From: Sipunculus nudus
Taxonomy: Eukaryota > Annelida > Sipuncula > Golfingiida > Sipunculidae
DNA length: 64,000 bases
Assembly (NCBI GenBank): GCA_026874595.1
Contig: CM049306.1
Coordinates: 10,811,019 to 10,875,018 of the forward strand
Direction: 5' to 3'
Below are positions 26,408 to 39,194 of the stretch, one piece after another. The translations under genes and the position numbers were made by a program. Every line of letters begins with the position of its first letter. Within the stretch, counting starts at the first letter, position 1. The notes below the pieces were generated by a model, which ran no database searches, was not told where the DNA came from, and saw only the letters and a list, made by a program, of their open reading frames with translations.

Positions 26408-26556
26408 AAATCTACCAATTACTCCACAAGTTGATTCAAATCTACCAATAAATCCACAGTTAACTTTAAATCTACCAAGTACTCCACAGTTCAATAGAAT
26501 GTATCAGTTACTCCACAATTAATATGAAATTTACCAGTAGCTCTACAATTTGATTG
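26408..26556 (+). repeat. five diverged 30-bp tandem repeats
   Basis: Units of 29-30 bp each begin 'aaatctacca' or a close variant, continue 'rtwactccaca' and end in a T/A-rich tail. They directly adjoin the preceding array. Confidence 0.85.
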
Positions 26557-26758
26557 AAAATATTAAGGGCAATTTAAGGTATATTTGTAATAGTGAAAAG
26601 ATCTGTGATACTGAGCTTATAATTACTGTTGGATTGACCACATGCACTTCCAGAAGACCACCAGGATGACCTAAGAACATCTCACAATCACAGAAGATTG
26701 AGCAGCAAGATATAATCTGTTTTTAAAACTTCCTTAAATTACTATATTTATTGTTCTT

Positions 26759-27260
26759 AGCAAATCTGTGAGCTTTTGCGATGGTGCGGCGTCGTCCGTT
26801 GTGTGTCGTGCGTCGCCTTTATGTTAACCATAGCTATCTAAAAACAGCAGGAGCTAGCATCACCAAATTTTTTGCAAATTTAGTCATCTGAAAAACTCTA
26901 TGGGATTTTGTTTATTTTTTTTTCTAACTGCATTTTCTTAGATTTTATAGGGAAAAAGCTAAAAAAGCTTTAAAAATCTTCTTCTCCGAAATTGTCTAGC
27001 CAAATTGTCCAATATTTCACAGAAATGATCCCTGGAACAATCTCCCTCAAGTTTGTTTGATTGGTTCCAGTTCAGAGATTTTTGGCCGAGTTATAGGAGG
27101 TTGAACTTAGTCATCTGTCCGAAATGCACACTAAAATTAAAATCTCAGAAACGGCTAGAGCTATAATCACCAAATTTTATACCAATGTTTGTCACATATT
27201 TCATATCAGAAATTGAGGTATTGGTGGCACCACCTACATTGATCTTTTTTTTTTACAAGC
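26759..27260 (+). mobile_element. family A element head and partial body
   Basis: Starts 'agcaaatctgtgagctt' after a T-containing flank, then has GC-rich 'ggtgcggcgtcgtccg' and 'ttaaccatagctatct'. The same opening occurs at 27,649 and 52,961. The body includes 'agaaacggctagagctataatcaccaaatttta' in spirit of the core idiom and one palindrome GGTGGCACCACC at 27,223-27,234. No matching tail is found before the next head, so this copy looks truncated or interrupted. Confidence 0.6.
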
Positions 27261-27505
27261 AAAAATGTAATTTTAAACTCTTCTAGATTATACACTGATT
27301 TATGTTGAAACTGTTAAGCTGATTGGTTTAAACTTTACAATAATTATTCTATGGTAGGGTTATGCCACTTTTATAAGAATAGATTGGGTAAATACAGCTT
27401 TAAAAAAGCATTGTAGCCAATTGAAAAAGGCTTTCTGTGTTTGAAAACAGATTTGACAACATGCTTAGTTTCAGCAGCCATGGCAACTGACCTGGCTCTG
27501 GCGGG

Positions 27506-27568
27506 TGTCTAGACAATGTGTCTAGACATCTAGACACAGTGTCTAGACGTCTCAACACAATGTCTAGC
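27506..27568. repeat. cluster of TCTAGA-centred palindromes
   Basis: Four TCTAGA sites occur within ~45 bp, each inside GTCTAGAC-like words (for example 'gtgtctagac') alternating with 'acaatgtg'. The segment can fold back on itself in several registers. Confidence 0.7.
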
Positions 27569-27648
27569 ACAGAATTCCCAGATTATTGGAACTATATCTT
27601 TTAGCTGTTTGAAAAAAGATTTGTCATCTAAAAAATTATCAGTTTTTT

Positions 27649-29703
27649 ATCAAACCTGTGAGCTTATGCAATGTTGCTGCATCATCCATCGTGCGTCAGT
27701 GTGTTGTGCGTCGTCTCTAGTTAACCATACTTATCTAAAAAATGGCAGGAGTTAGCTTAACCAATTTTTTTGCAAATAATAAAACAGTCATCAGTCATCA
27801 TTTATTTTTTTTCTAACTGCATTTTCTTGGATTTTTGCACAGCATCCATCTGTTCATCTGCCTTGGGATAAAAACACTCACATCTCTGCATTGGTTGGAC
27901 TTATAGACCTGAAATTTTGCATGTGTATACATCTAGGACAGCTTTGTTGGTTTTATGACAGATGGCACCACCTACATCATATTTAAGCTGCAGACATCCA
28001 AGCTCATATCTCGGGAACCGTTTGACCAGTTGGGCCAAAATTTTGCATGTGTATTTTTTTGCATGCTCTTTATCATACGCAAAACTGGTGGCACCACCTG
28101 CAACCATTTTTGCAAAGTGTCCATCTGTTCATCTGCCTTAGAATAAAATCACTCATATCTCAGAAGTGGTTAGACTTATCCACCTGAAATTTTGCAGGTT
28201 TATACATCCTTGACAGCTTTCTTGATTTTATGGCAGGTGGCGCAACCTACATTCAAATTTACGCTGCAGACATCCAAGCTCATATCTCTGGAACCATTTG
28301 ACCGATTGGGCAAAACTTTTGCATGTTTTCTAGATCTCACATAGCTCTTTCTCATACGCAAAACTGGTGGCACCACCTGCAATCATTTTTGCAGTGTCCA
28401 TCTGTTTGTTTGCCGTGGGATAAAATCACTCATACCTCGGCAGTGGTTTGACATATCTGCCTAAAATTTTGCAGGTTTATACATCTTGGAAAGGTTTCTC
28501 GATTTTGTGGCAGGTGGCACCACCTACATTTATGTATATGCTGCAGACATTCAGGCTTATATCTCATGACTGGTTTGAAATATCCCCCTGAAATTTTGCA
28601 TGTATATAGATCTCACATAGCTCTTAATCATACACAAAATTCTTGGCGCCACCTGCCACCATTTTTGCACAGCATCCGTATGTTTGTCTGCCGTGGGCCA
28701 AAATCACTCATATCTCAGTAGTGGTTTGACTTATCTGCTTAAAATTTTGCATGTATATACATCTTGGATAGCTTTCTCGATTTTGTGGCAGGTTGCGCCA
28801 CCTACATTTATATATATATACACTGCAGACATTCAGGCTTATATTTCAGGACTGGTTTGAAATATCCCCCTGAAATTTTGCATGTATATAGATCTCACAT
28901 TGCCCTTAATCATACATAAAATTGGTGGCGCCACCTGCCAACATTTTTGCACAGCTTCCGTATGTTTGTCTGCCGTGGGCTAAAATCACTCATAACTCAG
29001 TAGTGGTTTGACTTATATGCCTAAAATTTTGCATGTTTATACATCTTGGATAGCTCTCTCGATTTTGTTACAGGTGGCGCCACCTACATTTATGTATACG
29101 CTGCAGACATTCAGGCTTATATTTCAGGACTGGTTTGACATATCCCCCTGAAATTTTGCATGTGTATAGATCTCACATAGCTCTTAATCATACACAAAAG
29201 TGATTGCGCCACCTGCCATCATTTTTGCACAGCGTCTGTCTATTTGTCTGCCATGGGCTAAAATCACTCATATCTCAGTAGTGGTTTGACTTGTCTGCCT
29301 AAAATTTTGCATGTTTATACATCTTGGACAGCTTTCTGGATTTTGTGGTAGGTGGCGCAACCTACATACACATTTCGGCTGCAGACATCCAGGCTGTTAT
29401 GCAACACACCTCACTCTATTTTCCCTTGCCACTCAATCCATGCCTCACTTTACCTGTCCCACTCTGATTTTGGTGGATACAAGTAGTCACTTGTTGACTG
29501 CCCATATTCTAGTTTTTGTGTTGTGTGCACCCATGCTTGAATTTCAGCAGTGATGTTTGTTTGTTTCTTGGTCTAAGTGTTTAGTACTCGCATTGTTCAT
29601 ATACATGTTACACATGTTCTTGAAAAGTAATGGTCCAGCATTGAAGCATTATACCTGGTGTTATCTCATTGCACAGGTTCGCATTAGGCCTGTAGGCCTT
29701 GTT
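27649..29703 (+). mobile_element. complete non-autonomous family A element: head, ~5-6 core monomers, tail
   Basis: The head opens 'atcaaacctgtgagctta' directly after a T run. Diverged monomers of the 277-bp satellite follow from ~27,836 to 29,390. The tail (29,390-29,703) ends 'aggcctgtaggccttgtt' with a 6-bp-stem hairpin at 29,686-29,699. The head ('cctgtgagcttatgc') and the reversed tail ('cctacaggcctaatgc') are imperfect subterminal inverted repeats. Known family traits that fit are a Helentron-type 3' hairpin, a T-T insertion context and a tandem core, as in HINE and bivalve pearl elements. No coding capacity is seen, so it would need proteins supplied in trans. Confidence 0.7.
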
Positions 29704-29962
29704 TAATATTTCGGAGTGCTTCGTGCGACGGGGGTCTGACTTCCAGTGTAACATAGAAATGCAACCTCCGGGCGGAATCCCACTGCATGCCAATATTTCC
29801 TGCGAGAATATCATGTTAACACGGTCCATAAATTTAGGTGCTTAGTCATCAGTTAATATCTTTGCTCAATCATCAGTTAATATATTGACATTATTAATGT
29901 CTTGTTCCATTGATATTTGTGTGAATAAAGTTGTCGAAACATATTTTTTCGTTTTGTTCTTA

Positions 29963-30319
29963 AGCTGTGTTTCCATGTATCCCAGAAAAACGTATCCGCA
30001 AAAGACGTATGTACGTTCTTTAGTGCGCATTCCGCAAAAACTGTTTCCATAAGTACGTACTTTTTCTTGCGGATACCCTTTAATGTGCCTCATTTGAAAC
30101 TGCAAGGAGGACAAGCAGGAAAAAGGTCAATATATAGTCTCATCACATCTGGCGCCGGGGCACTGTTGGGGAATGTAGGCATTTTTGCCATCCGTAAAAC
30201 GGATGAATCGCTCACCGATCCGTTTCGATGCCGTCCGTTTTTGCGGATACTCATGCGGAGCACGTTAAAATGGACATATGGAAGACGTACGAGATTTATG
30301 GATGAATGGAAACCCAGCT
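29963..30319. mobile_element. MITE with TTA target duplication, ~357 bp
   Basis: Termini AGCTGTGTTTCCAT and the reverse of ATGGAAACCCAGCT are inverted repeats, flanked on both sides by TTA. The interior contains further inverted words ('tatccgcaaaa' / 'tttttgcggata'). A three-base TTA duplication is typical of PIF/Harbinger-type elements; that assignment is inferred from the duplication alone. The open frame across it is not a recognisable protein. Confidence 0.65.
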
Positions 30320-30576
30320 TTAAGCTGTTATCTTGTCATAATAGATGATGTATGTGTAAGATGTGCATATTTTGTGTCCTTGCTATCAATGTATGTGCTG
30401 ACCAGATGAACAATAAGTGTGTGTGTGTTCCTTTCAGAGAAATCAGATAAAATTCTCCATTGTTCATACTCGATACACCATATCCTAAAACTGGCAAAAA
30501 AAACCAATGCTAAAAGTTGAAAATGAACTCTAAAAATGAAGCCATTTTCCTTCCTCCATGACGTTATTATGAATTA

Positions 30577-30881
30577 GGCCAAAAAAAATAAAAGGTATGG
30601 TTCTCAGGCACCACCCACGTCAATTTTAACCCCCCGCATCAAACATTTTTATTGTGATTTTGTCATTCAAAATGGTAAAATAATACAATTTCGATACGAT
30701 AACCTTTGTTATGTAGCGCTTTTGCCTGTTTAGCAAGAAAAAACCTGTCATTTACATGCTTTTCCCTGATCATATGACATTTTATCAAAACATACAAAAA
30801 AAGGTCAAAAATAAAATACCGCCCGCCCGCATTGATTTCTGAAAAAAGTGACTGTGAACCACACCCTTTTATTTTTTGGCC
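30577..30881. mobile_element. MITE with TTA target duplication, 305 bp
   Basis: Terminal inverted repeats of ~26 bp start GGCCAAAAAA, continue TAAAAGG and end TGGTTC; the right end is their complement. Direct TTA flanks both ends. Length and duplication fit a PIF/Harbinger-like MITE. It has no coding capacity. Confidence 0.75.
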
Positions 30882-31274
30882 TTAAAGAGTTTTTTTTTTT
30901 TGATGATCAAATATGCGCAACTTATACTTGAACAAAATCATCCCCATCAAGGTAAAAAATGAATGGTCAAAATTAGGCCATCGCCTACATGCTATGAGGA
31001 GCTATAAAGCATTTTCTGGTGATTATATATGCGCAATTAATACCAGAAATAAATAATCCTGATCACTATCTAATCACTTTGATCTCATTAATAACGGTCA
31101 TCTGCAAGGCTTTAAACTTTAATCTTATTTATGACCGCCGTCAGGTTAATCCCTCTGTCCAAATAACCGGGCATAATCAGCCACAATCCTAGACCCCCGT
31201 CGAACGAAGCAAGTCCACTGGTGTGACCGGGTATCGTGGTTGCACTAGTCCACTGAAGCGTAACTGGTCATGTG

Positions 31275-31313
31275 GGGGGGTTGCAGGAAGAGGCCTTCTT
31301 CCTGCGACCCCCC
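31275..31313. repeat. strong GC-rich hairpin
   Basis: A 16-bp stem (GGGGGGTTGCAGGAAG against its complement, one G-T position) closes on a 7-base loop. It lies near the right outer inverted repeat of the preceding segment. Confidence 0.75.
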
Positions 31314-31329
31314 ATTCGTAGGAAGGACG

Positions 31330-32154
31330 GCCTTAATATTTTTCTCCAGTTTTACATGAATTGCAAACACAGATTATGCTTATGATGTTGGCCTTGCAAG
31401 TATACATACCTATAGCATATCAGGATATGAATCCTCAACCCAGAAAATGACTCAGTGTGATCCCTAGCACCAAGTCTGGCCAGCATATATGGTCTTTTGG
31501 GCTTGTAACACTAATGCTATTGACCAACTTTTTATGTAGATTTATTCTAATGATCCTTTGTTAAAAGCTGTTTTTGTGGTTTAATCTGTGAACTTTGTTT
31601 AACTTGATAAACGCTGACTTTGTCAATTATTGTATGCTTTGGTATAAATCTCAGATGATATTAGGTTAAACGTCAGGTTAACATCAAGACCTACGGTTCA
31701 CTTGTTTTAATGTAACCTTGGCCTGAGTCTTCAGCCTGGCACAGTATATCTAGTTTTATGTGATTTAACGGATGGTTATGCATCTGAATATAGATGCACT
31801 TAGAGGATACATTTTTCTGGTAACATCAGAAATGTTTTAAACTTGATCAAAGCCATTGTGTGTGTGTCACTGTATAAAAAATGGATGATTTTGTCCATAA
31901 TGCCATGTACATTATTGAGAAAACCTTTCTCACACTAACAAAGAATAAAGGGTTCTGCAGACATTAATATACCAGCAATATCTGTGAAGTGGCACCTTCT
32001 TGTCTCACCTCAAATATGTTTCAGCTTATTTTGCAAAATAATCAAATTGTATGGTGCCTAGTGTTATCTTTCAGCAACATATTTCATGTAACTGCAGATA
32101 ACATGGCAGTCATGAAAAAAAATTGAGCATTTTCTCTAAATTATTTTGCACTTT

Positions 32155-32200
<46 letters not shown>

Positions 32201-35029
32201 ATATATATATATATATATATGAAAAGAATAGTGACCACTCAAAATGGACATATTGCTAGTGCAGGCAAAATATCAGGTCATGCAGTCTAGTGTCTGTATT
32301 TGGGAGGTGTTAACATAAATATATATATATATATATATATATACACAAAACCTTTAACATCAAAGGAACTACTAGGAAGGCCTTGACATAAACAGGTTGG
32401 CCTTGGGGGGGAGGGGGGGGGGAACTACAGCAAGAACTGTCTTATACGATGGACCACCTTTGATGGTTGACATGTGGTGTTTAAGTTACATCTCTTCATG
32501 GTATGTACCATTCTAGGCAGGTCATTTGTTGGAACTCTAGCATCTGAGGCCAGAGGGCCTTGCTGGTTACTGCTGCATCAAATTTATCATAGGTTAGAAT
32601 ATACAGACACTGAAGAAGGAAGAACATGGTTTGTGAGTTAAATGGTTCCAGATCAGCGTTTGTGAGTTCACGTCCGTGGCATGCCTGAAGGCCAGCTCCC
32701 TATATCATCAGTTTCCGCTGCTGGATTTAACCAATTCCACCAGTAGTTGGAGCGAATGCTCTACGACCCTCTGACCTTTGATATTGTGGAATTCCATCCA
32801 TGTCTCATTTGCTGGCTTTCAGGATTGCCTCTTTTCCCATTTAATTTGCAATGAGAGACACTGCTGGCTGCCACTGGTGATCGCAGATGTATTGTTCTCT
32901 GATTGGTGACCAGCCTCAGGGTAGTGATGTCATCACTCACATATTATTTAATTATGTCTGACTGTGGTGTCCAGGCCAAATTTACCTTATTTACTCATAG
33001 ATGTAGTATGAGGACAACTAATACTCAGGACAACTATAATGTGCTTGCATGATCTATTATAAATATATGCACAAAAAATGGCTTTATATTATAAAGTGCT
33101 TACATAAATTCAGTCTGCTCCTACTTCCTCTGAAGTGTGGGGGATTTGTACTGTCATTCTCCATACATTTCCATATGGTCAAAATTTGTAATTTTTTTAA
33201 ATTTTAAGATTTTATTCATTAACTAATTTATAAATGGTACCAGTTTGGATTTGTCCATTAAGCTAGCCCTGTCTGGGCTTTATTTTATTTACGTTTACTA
33301 CTAAAATGCTTAAATAAAACGTTGTTCCATGTACCTATAGACTTAACTCAGTACCAGCTTTTATCACTAAAGCCCTCTGTATGGTTGATCCCTGATATTT
33401 GCATATCAGGGCGTCACAAGGCTCTTGATGATTCCCTCGCATTTGTATATCAGGCTGTCATGCCTCCAGTGAATGGCATCGTTGCTAAGTGGACGCTAGC
33501 AGCGGTCCCAATGGCAATAGACAGCTCAACCCGCTTGGTAACATTCTCACTGAAATCATGCTTTCAGAAAGTCCACACATGGACCTTGGTGTCCTATGAT
33601 ATATCTCAGCTGTTGAACACTACGGTCCATGGGCTAAATGAAAGTATATTGTAGACACTGTAGACCTCAATATCTCACGCTGATTGGCTGAGCCAGAGTT
33701 ACATTTTCAAACCGGCCTGTCTTGAAAAGCGATGGTCTGACAAATGGTGACTCACTGAGGCTGAGGGTTATATATAGTGTTGAAAGTCTTGCTGTTCTCA
33801 ATATTGCCGAGGACCTTAAAATATTAAGACTGATCAAATGGGTATATAAATAGTAAGCTAGAAGCCCACAATAGGTGGTTACTGGATAACCCATGTTGGT
33901 TTTGAAAAAAAAAAGATTCTGGGAGAGCCACTATAATTACTCTCGACGTCTCTGGGGAAACCCTTAGTTCAGCGAGGTGGTGATGTGTGGCGCTGACTGT
34001 CGAGTACGGCTGAAGTTTACCAGTCGATGAAATAAGAGGGTCAGAGAGCTGTAATTAGTTATAGAAGTAACCGAGAGGTGGCAGTACCGACACTATACGT
34101 GCGATACAGTGAGAGAACATTTGGTTTCTCTGTCAAGAGGCAACAATTAAGACCCTTTTCATTGACTGGGCCAGTCTACCGTTAAGCTTGATCCATTCAA
34201 CATATATTTACACAGCTGGTGTAGCTTTTGTTTTAGTGTCAGTTTCATGGATTTTAACTGTTACTGAGGAAATCTTTTCTGCATATTTTTAAAAAGTTTA
34301 AATTATAATCCAACATTATTTGTTCTGACTTGGAACTAGTTTAAAAGTCTTTGAAGAACATTTCAGTGAGCTTAAAAATGCAAAATATGATTTGTAAAAT
34401 TGTAAAATCAAAAGTGGTTGGTCCCTGAACATGCACAAACTAACATTGCGCAGCTCATGAATTCCCAGTAGAGGTCTAGAAGATCAGAGGTAATAGAGAC
34501 AAGTCAAACTAGTTGCAGAATAAAGCTTTCATTTATGGTAGCCTTTCCTAATAGCTTTGATTGAGCAATAAAATGGATGCATGATATGCCAAATTAGGCT
34601 CAGTCAGAAAACAATGACATAACAGAGGTCTAATTAATCTAGCTGTTACATTTGCTGATGATTCTAAGTAAACAGTAATAAAGCCATTTACTAGACATTT
34701 TTTGAAGGATTAGACTTACTTTACAACTGTGTCTTTAATCACTATGATTGATTTTGATTATCTACAAGTCTTGTTTTATGACTCATAATCCCCTGTAACA
34801 AATAATGAAGCAGGTTACATGGTAACTTTTTCCAGACTTTCTCTTATGCTGAGGCTAGCTGACCTTGCAACAACAAAAGGTTTTGTCCATCTCAGGGCTA
34901 CCACTGACTCCCGTATTTACTATATTTTCCTATGAAAATGGTTTTCTGTGATTCCTTGATTTGTTCCAGCATTTTGACCATAATCTCCCATATTTTTCAA
35001 TGCACAATAAAACTTGTGACATAACTGTT
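31330..35029. other. mostly unique non-coding sequence
   Basis: No gene is recognised. The stretches 32,500-32,950, 33,340-33,700 and 33,900-34,140 are less AT-rich and non-repetitive. A 110-codon frame at 33,322-33,654 (+) has no recognisable domain and no supporting splice sites. The word 'ctgatatttgcatatcagg' at ~33,390 is a near-perfect palindrome, half-repeated at ~33,445. Confidence 0.4.
32161..32343. repeat. (CT)17 and (AT)n microsatellites
   Basis: CT dinucleotides at 32,161-32,194 are followed by AT dinucleotides at 32,201-32,220 and 32,318-32,343. Confidence 0.95.
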
Positions 35030-35400
35030 ATATCTTGCCAAATATCTTTGATAACTTACCAGGGCTTTGATGGATTTTTGTAAAACACAGCATAAGTATT
35101 TACCAACAGCTTATCTCACCCAATTTAAATTATGGGCAACATTCAAGCATAATTAATAAGGTCACAGGTTACTCGGCTACTTTGTGGTGTCGCCTCGATA
35201 ACTTACAAAGAATATGAGGAATTTTGATAAATTTATCAGAAATCAATAAAATATCTCGCCCTAGTTTGAATTCCAGCGATAGCCATGCATATATTAAATG
35301 AGGTCAGAGGTCACGGCCCTTTAGAGGCACCTTGGTGACTTACCAAAAATCCTTTGGATTTTCATGAAACTCATAACACATATTTACCAGTAGACCAGGT
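35030..35400 (+). repeat. two to three diverged ~165-bp tandem repeats
   Basis: Units share 'gataacttacna', 'gattttgrtaaa', 'gcatawttaawraggtca' and 'cacggccctttagag'-like words, near 35,045, 35,195 and 35,335. They border the family B block and may belong to it. Confidence 0.6.
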
Positions 35401-35439
35401 CAGGGGTCACCAGATACAAGACAAGCCTATTATGCTTGT

Positions 35440-36629
35440 TTGCGGGGCTGACATTTTAAATTTTTACACTTTTTTTCTCTATTTTTTAGGCCTTCAAATG
35501 AAGCAGTCATCTGTTAACAGTGCAGTAATTTTAACCATTGGACCTAGAATCTTCTGACTTGACATCAAGGGAGGTCCATGAAAAATCTCCTTGAAAAATT
35601 TGAAATAAGGTCACTGTTGCCCATATCCTTTGGCTAAGGGGCTTGTAAGAACCCCAGAATAATTACAAATATGATACAAGAGCTCCAATATCGAAATAAC
35701 TAATGTATTGATTGTAAGAATTTTTCCATGCATATTGATCAAGGAGTGTTTGATCAGATTTTGCAGACTGGTGGTGCCACCTCTTTTGGATTTTACACAT
35801 TTTTTCTCTATTTTTTAGACTTTCAGATTAACCTGTTTGTCTATTAACAAGGCACAAATCATAACCATTAGACCTAGAAACTTCCAACTGTTCCTCTAGG
35901 GAGGTCATAGGCCAGTCTCCTTGGAAACCTGAATTAGGTCATGGTGACCTATATTTTGCAAACTAAAGGCTGAAAACATGATATTGAGCACCCAATCAGT
36001 CAGATGGGGCACAGATTGTATCTGCTAGGCCTAGAATCTTCATTACATTACACCCATGGAGATCCATAAAAAAATCTCATTGGAAACCAGAAATAAGTTC
36101 ACTGTGACCTTTATCCTCAGAGCTATAGGTCTCGAAAGTACCCCCAAGAATAATTAAAATTTGATCCAAAGCTGCAGTATTGCAATAACTAATATATTGA
36201 TTGCCATGATTCTTTCATGGAGTGTTTCATTATTTCCTGGAGACTGGTGGTGCCACCCGTATTTTTTTTCTAACCCATTTTTTCTCATTTTTGAGAACTT
36301 CAGATGAAACAGTTCATCTGTTAACAGGGCACAAGTCGTAACCGTTTGACCTGGAAACTTCTGACTGTACATCCAGGGATGTGTTTCAAAAATGTGCATT
36401 GTCATTTTAAGCTCAGCTAATGTACTGCATACAAAAAGGCTAGATTTCATGGGAATGGCTAGACAAATTATCATGAAACTTTTTCTTCTTGTTGATTTTG
36501 AGAACATAAATTGCTGTAGTTGAATGGGGAAACCACCTACAAAATTTGACATTCAGATGATAAAATTCCTTTTGTGAACATCTTCACAGTCAGCTGAGCA
36601 TCATGACCAATGGGTTACTTGTTTTTTTT
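35440..36629 (+). mobile_element. family B element, copy 1 (head missing), with tail
   Basis: Diverged ~343-bp core monomers ('gacctagaatcttc', 'aggtcactgt', GGTGGTGCCACC at ~35,770 and ~36,246) end in the tail at ~36,540-36,629. The tail contains GTCAGCTGAGC (36,589-36,599), a weak hairpin and 'cttgttttttt'. The next family B head begins directly after its T run. Confidence 0.65.
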
Positions 36630-39194
36630 AGCTCAGCTGACTGATAGTCATCTGAGCTATAGGGATCACCTTTTGTCCGTCGTCCGTCCGGCCATCCGAC
36701 CGTCCGGGCGTCTGTCCGTTAACAGGGCACAAATCGTAACCGCTAGAACTGGAATCTTCTTACTTGACATCAAGGGAGGTCCATGAAAAATCTCCTTGGA
36801 AACCAGAAATTAGGTCTCTGTTACCCATATCCTTCGAGCTATGGGGCCCCAAACTACCCCCCAGAAAAGTAAAAAATTTGATACAAAAACTTCAATATCT
36901 CATTAAATACTTGACTGATGGTCATGATTTTTGTCATACATATTGATCATGAGATGTTTCATCACTTCCTGCAGACTGGTGGCGCCACCTGTATCGTTCA
37001 ATTTTTTACGAATTTTTTTTCTCTATTTTTGAGACCTTTCAAAATGTAAACATCTTTTAACAAGGCACAAATCATAAAGACTGGACCTAGAATCTTAATT
37101 CTTGACACACTGAGAGACCTATGAAAAGTCTCCATGGAAACCAGAAATAAGGTCTCTGTTACCCATATTTTTTTGAGCTATGGAGCCCCAAAGTACCCCC
37201 CCCCCCCCCCCCCCGAGTAGTCAAAAATTTCATACAAAAACTTCAATATCTCAATAACTACATCACTGATGGTCATGATTTTTGGCATACATATTGATTA
37301 TGAGATGTTCCATGAGTTCCTGCAGACTGGTGGTGCCACCTATATTGTTTGATTTTTTTATGATTTCTTCCTCTATTTTTGAGACCTTAAAGGATGCTGT
37401 CATCTGTTAGCATGGCACAAATCGTAACGACTGGACCTAGAATCTTCATTCTCAATACACTGAGAGACCTGTGAAAAGTCTCCATGGAAACCAGAAATTA
37501 GGTCTCTGTTACCCATATCCTTCAAGCTATGGGGCCCCAAAGTACCCCCCCCCCAGAGTAGTCAAAAATTTCATACAAAAACTTCAATATCTCAATAACT
37601 ACATCACTGATGGTCATGATTTTTGGCATACATATTGATTATGAGATGTTCCATGAGTTCCTGCAGACTGGTGGCGCCACCTATATTGTTTGATTTTTTT
37701 ACGATTTCTTCCTCTATTTTTGAGACCTTTAAGGATGCTGTCATCTGTTAGCATGGCACAAATCGTAACGACTGGACCTAGAATCTTCATTCTCAATACA
37801 CTGAGAGACCTATGAAAAGTCTCCATGGAAACCAGAAATTAGGTCTCTGTTACCCATATCCTTCGAGCTATTGGGCCCCAAAGTACCCCCCCAGAGTAGT
37901 CAAAAATTTCATACAAAAACTTCAATATCTCAATAACTACATCACTGATGGTCATGATTTGTGGCATAACTATTGATCAAGAGGTGTTCCATCATTTCCT
38001 GCAGACTGGTGGCACAACCTGTATTTGTTTGGGTTTTTTTTTTACGAATGTTTTATCTATTTTTGAGACCTTTAAAGATATGAACATCTGTTAACAGGGC
38101 ACAAATCATAAAAACTGGACCTAGAATCTTCATTCTTGACACACAGGGAGACCCATGAAAATTCTCCATGGAAACCTGAAATTAGGTCTCTGTTACCCAT
38201 ATTCTTTAGGCTGTATGGCTCCAAAATACCCCCCAGAATAATGGAAAATTTGATACAAAAAGTGCAGTATCTCAATAACTACAACACTGATGGTCATGAT
38301 TTTTGGCATACATATTGATCATGAGCTGTTCCATCAGTTTCTGCAGAGAGGGTGCGCCACCTCTATTTTTTTCAAATTTTTACGAATTTTTTTTCTCTTT
38401 TTTCGAGACCTTTGAAGATGTGGTTATCTATCAAGAGGGTACAAATTGCAACAACTGGACCTAGAAACTTCATTCTTGTCATGCAAGGAGGCCCATGAAG
38501 AGTGCCTGTGGAAACTTGAAATTAGGTCTCTGTTACCCATATCCTTCAAGCTATAGGACTCTGAAGTATCCCTCAGAATAATGGACAATTTGATACAAAA
38601 GCTGAAGTATCTGAACAACTAATACGGAGATCATCATGATTCTTTGCATGGATATTGACCATTAAGTGTTTTTAGCTCAGCTGACTGTAAGTCATCTGAA
38701 GTACTATCCCTCAGAATAATGGACAATTTGATACAAAAGCTCAAGTATCTAAACAACTATTGCAGTGATCACCATGATTCTTTGCATGGATATTGATCAT
38801 GGAATGTGTAATCAGTTTCTGCAGTATGGTGGCGCCACCTGTATTTTTTTTATTTTTACAAATTTTTTTCTCTATTTTTGAGACCTCATAAGATGCGGTC
38901 ATCTGTTAACATGGCACATATCCTAACAACTGGACCTAGAATCTTCTCTCTTGACATGCTGAGAGGCCCATGAAAAGTCTCCTTAAAAACTTGAAATTAG
39001 GTCTCTGTTACCCATAACCTCTGAGCTATGGGGCTCCGAAGTACCCCCCAGAATAATGGAAAATTTGATACAAAAGCTCAAGTATCTGAACAATTATTAT
39101 ATTGATCACCATGATTCTTTGCATGGATATTGATCATGAAATGTTTCATCAGTTTCTGCATTCTGGTGGCGCCACCTGTATTTTTTCAATTTTT
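36630..39194 (+). mobile_element. family B element, copy 2, ~343-bp tandem core
   Basis: The head at 36,630 is an imperfect palindrome, AGCTCAGCTGACT / AGTCATCTGAGCT, followed by a CCGTCCG-rich run. Core monomers repeat 'aggtctctgttacccatat' near 36,811, 37,149, 37,499, 37,840, 38,183, 38,523 and 38,999, with one GGTGGCGCCACC-type palindrome each. At 38,674 a second partial head interrupts the register. The C-run inside the monomer (normally about 6) has grown to 19 at 37,196-37,214. No tail precedes the next head, so copy 3 may be nested in it. Confidence 0.7.

Larger units (their letters stand above)
29716..31212. mobile_element. segment bounded by a ~20-bp inverted repeat, containing two MITEs
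   Basis: The 29,716-29,737 segment includes 'gcttcgtgcgacgggggtct', and 31,191-31,210 is its reverse complement with one difference (AGACCCCCGTCGAACGAAGC). The outer repeats start just after the family A tail. They may be the termini of a larger element into which the two MITEs later inserted, or unrelated remnants. Confidence 0.4.

Noticed and set aside
33322-33654. 110-codon frame on +
   Set aside because: No family resemblance and no upstream promoter or splice signals. It begins in AT-rich sequence and contains an internal palindrome.
36154-36552. 132-codon minus-strand frame
   Set aside because: Lies entirely within the family B core and tail, and is not conserved in the other copies.
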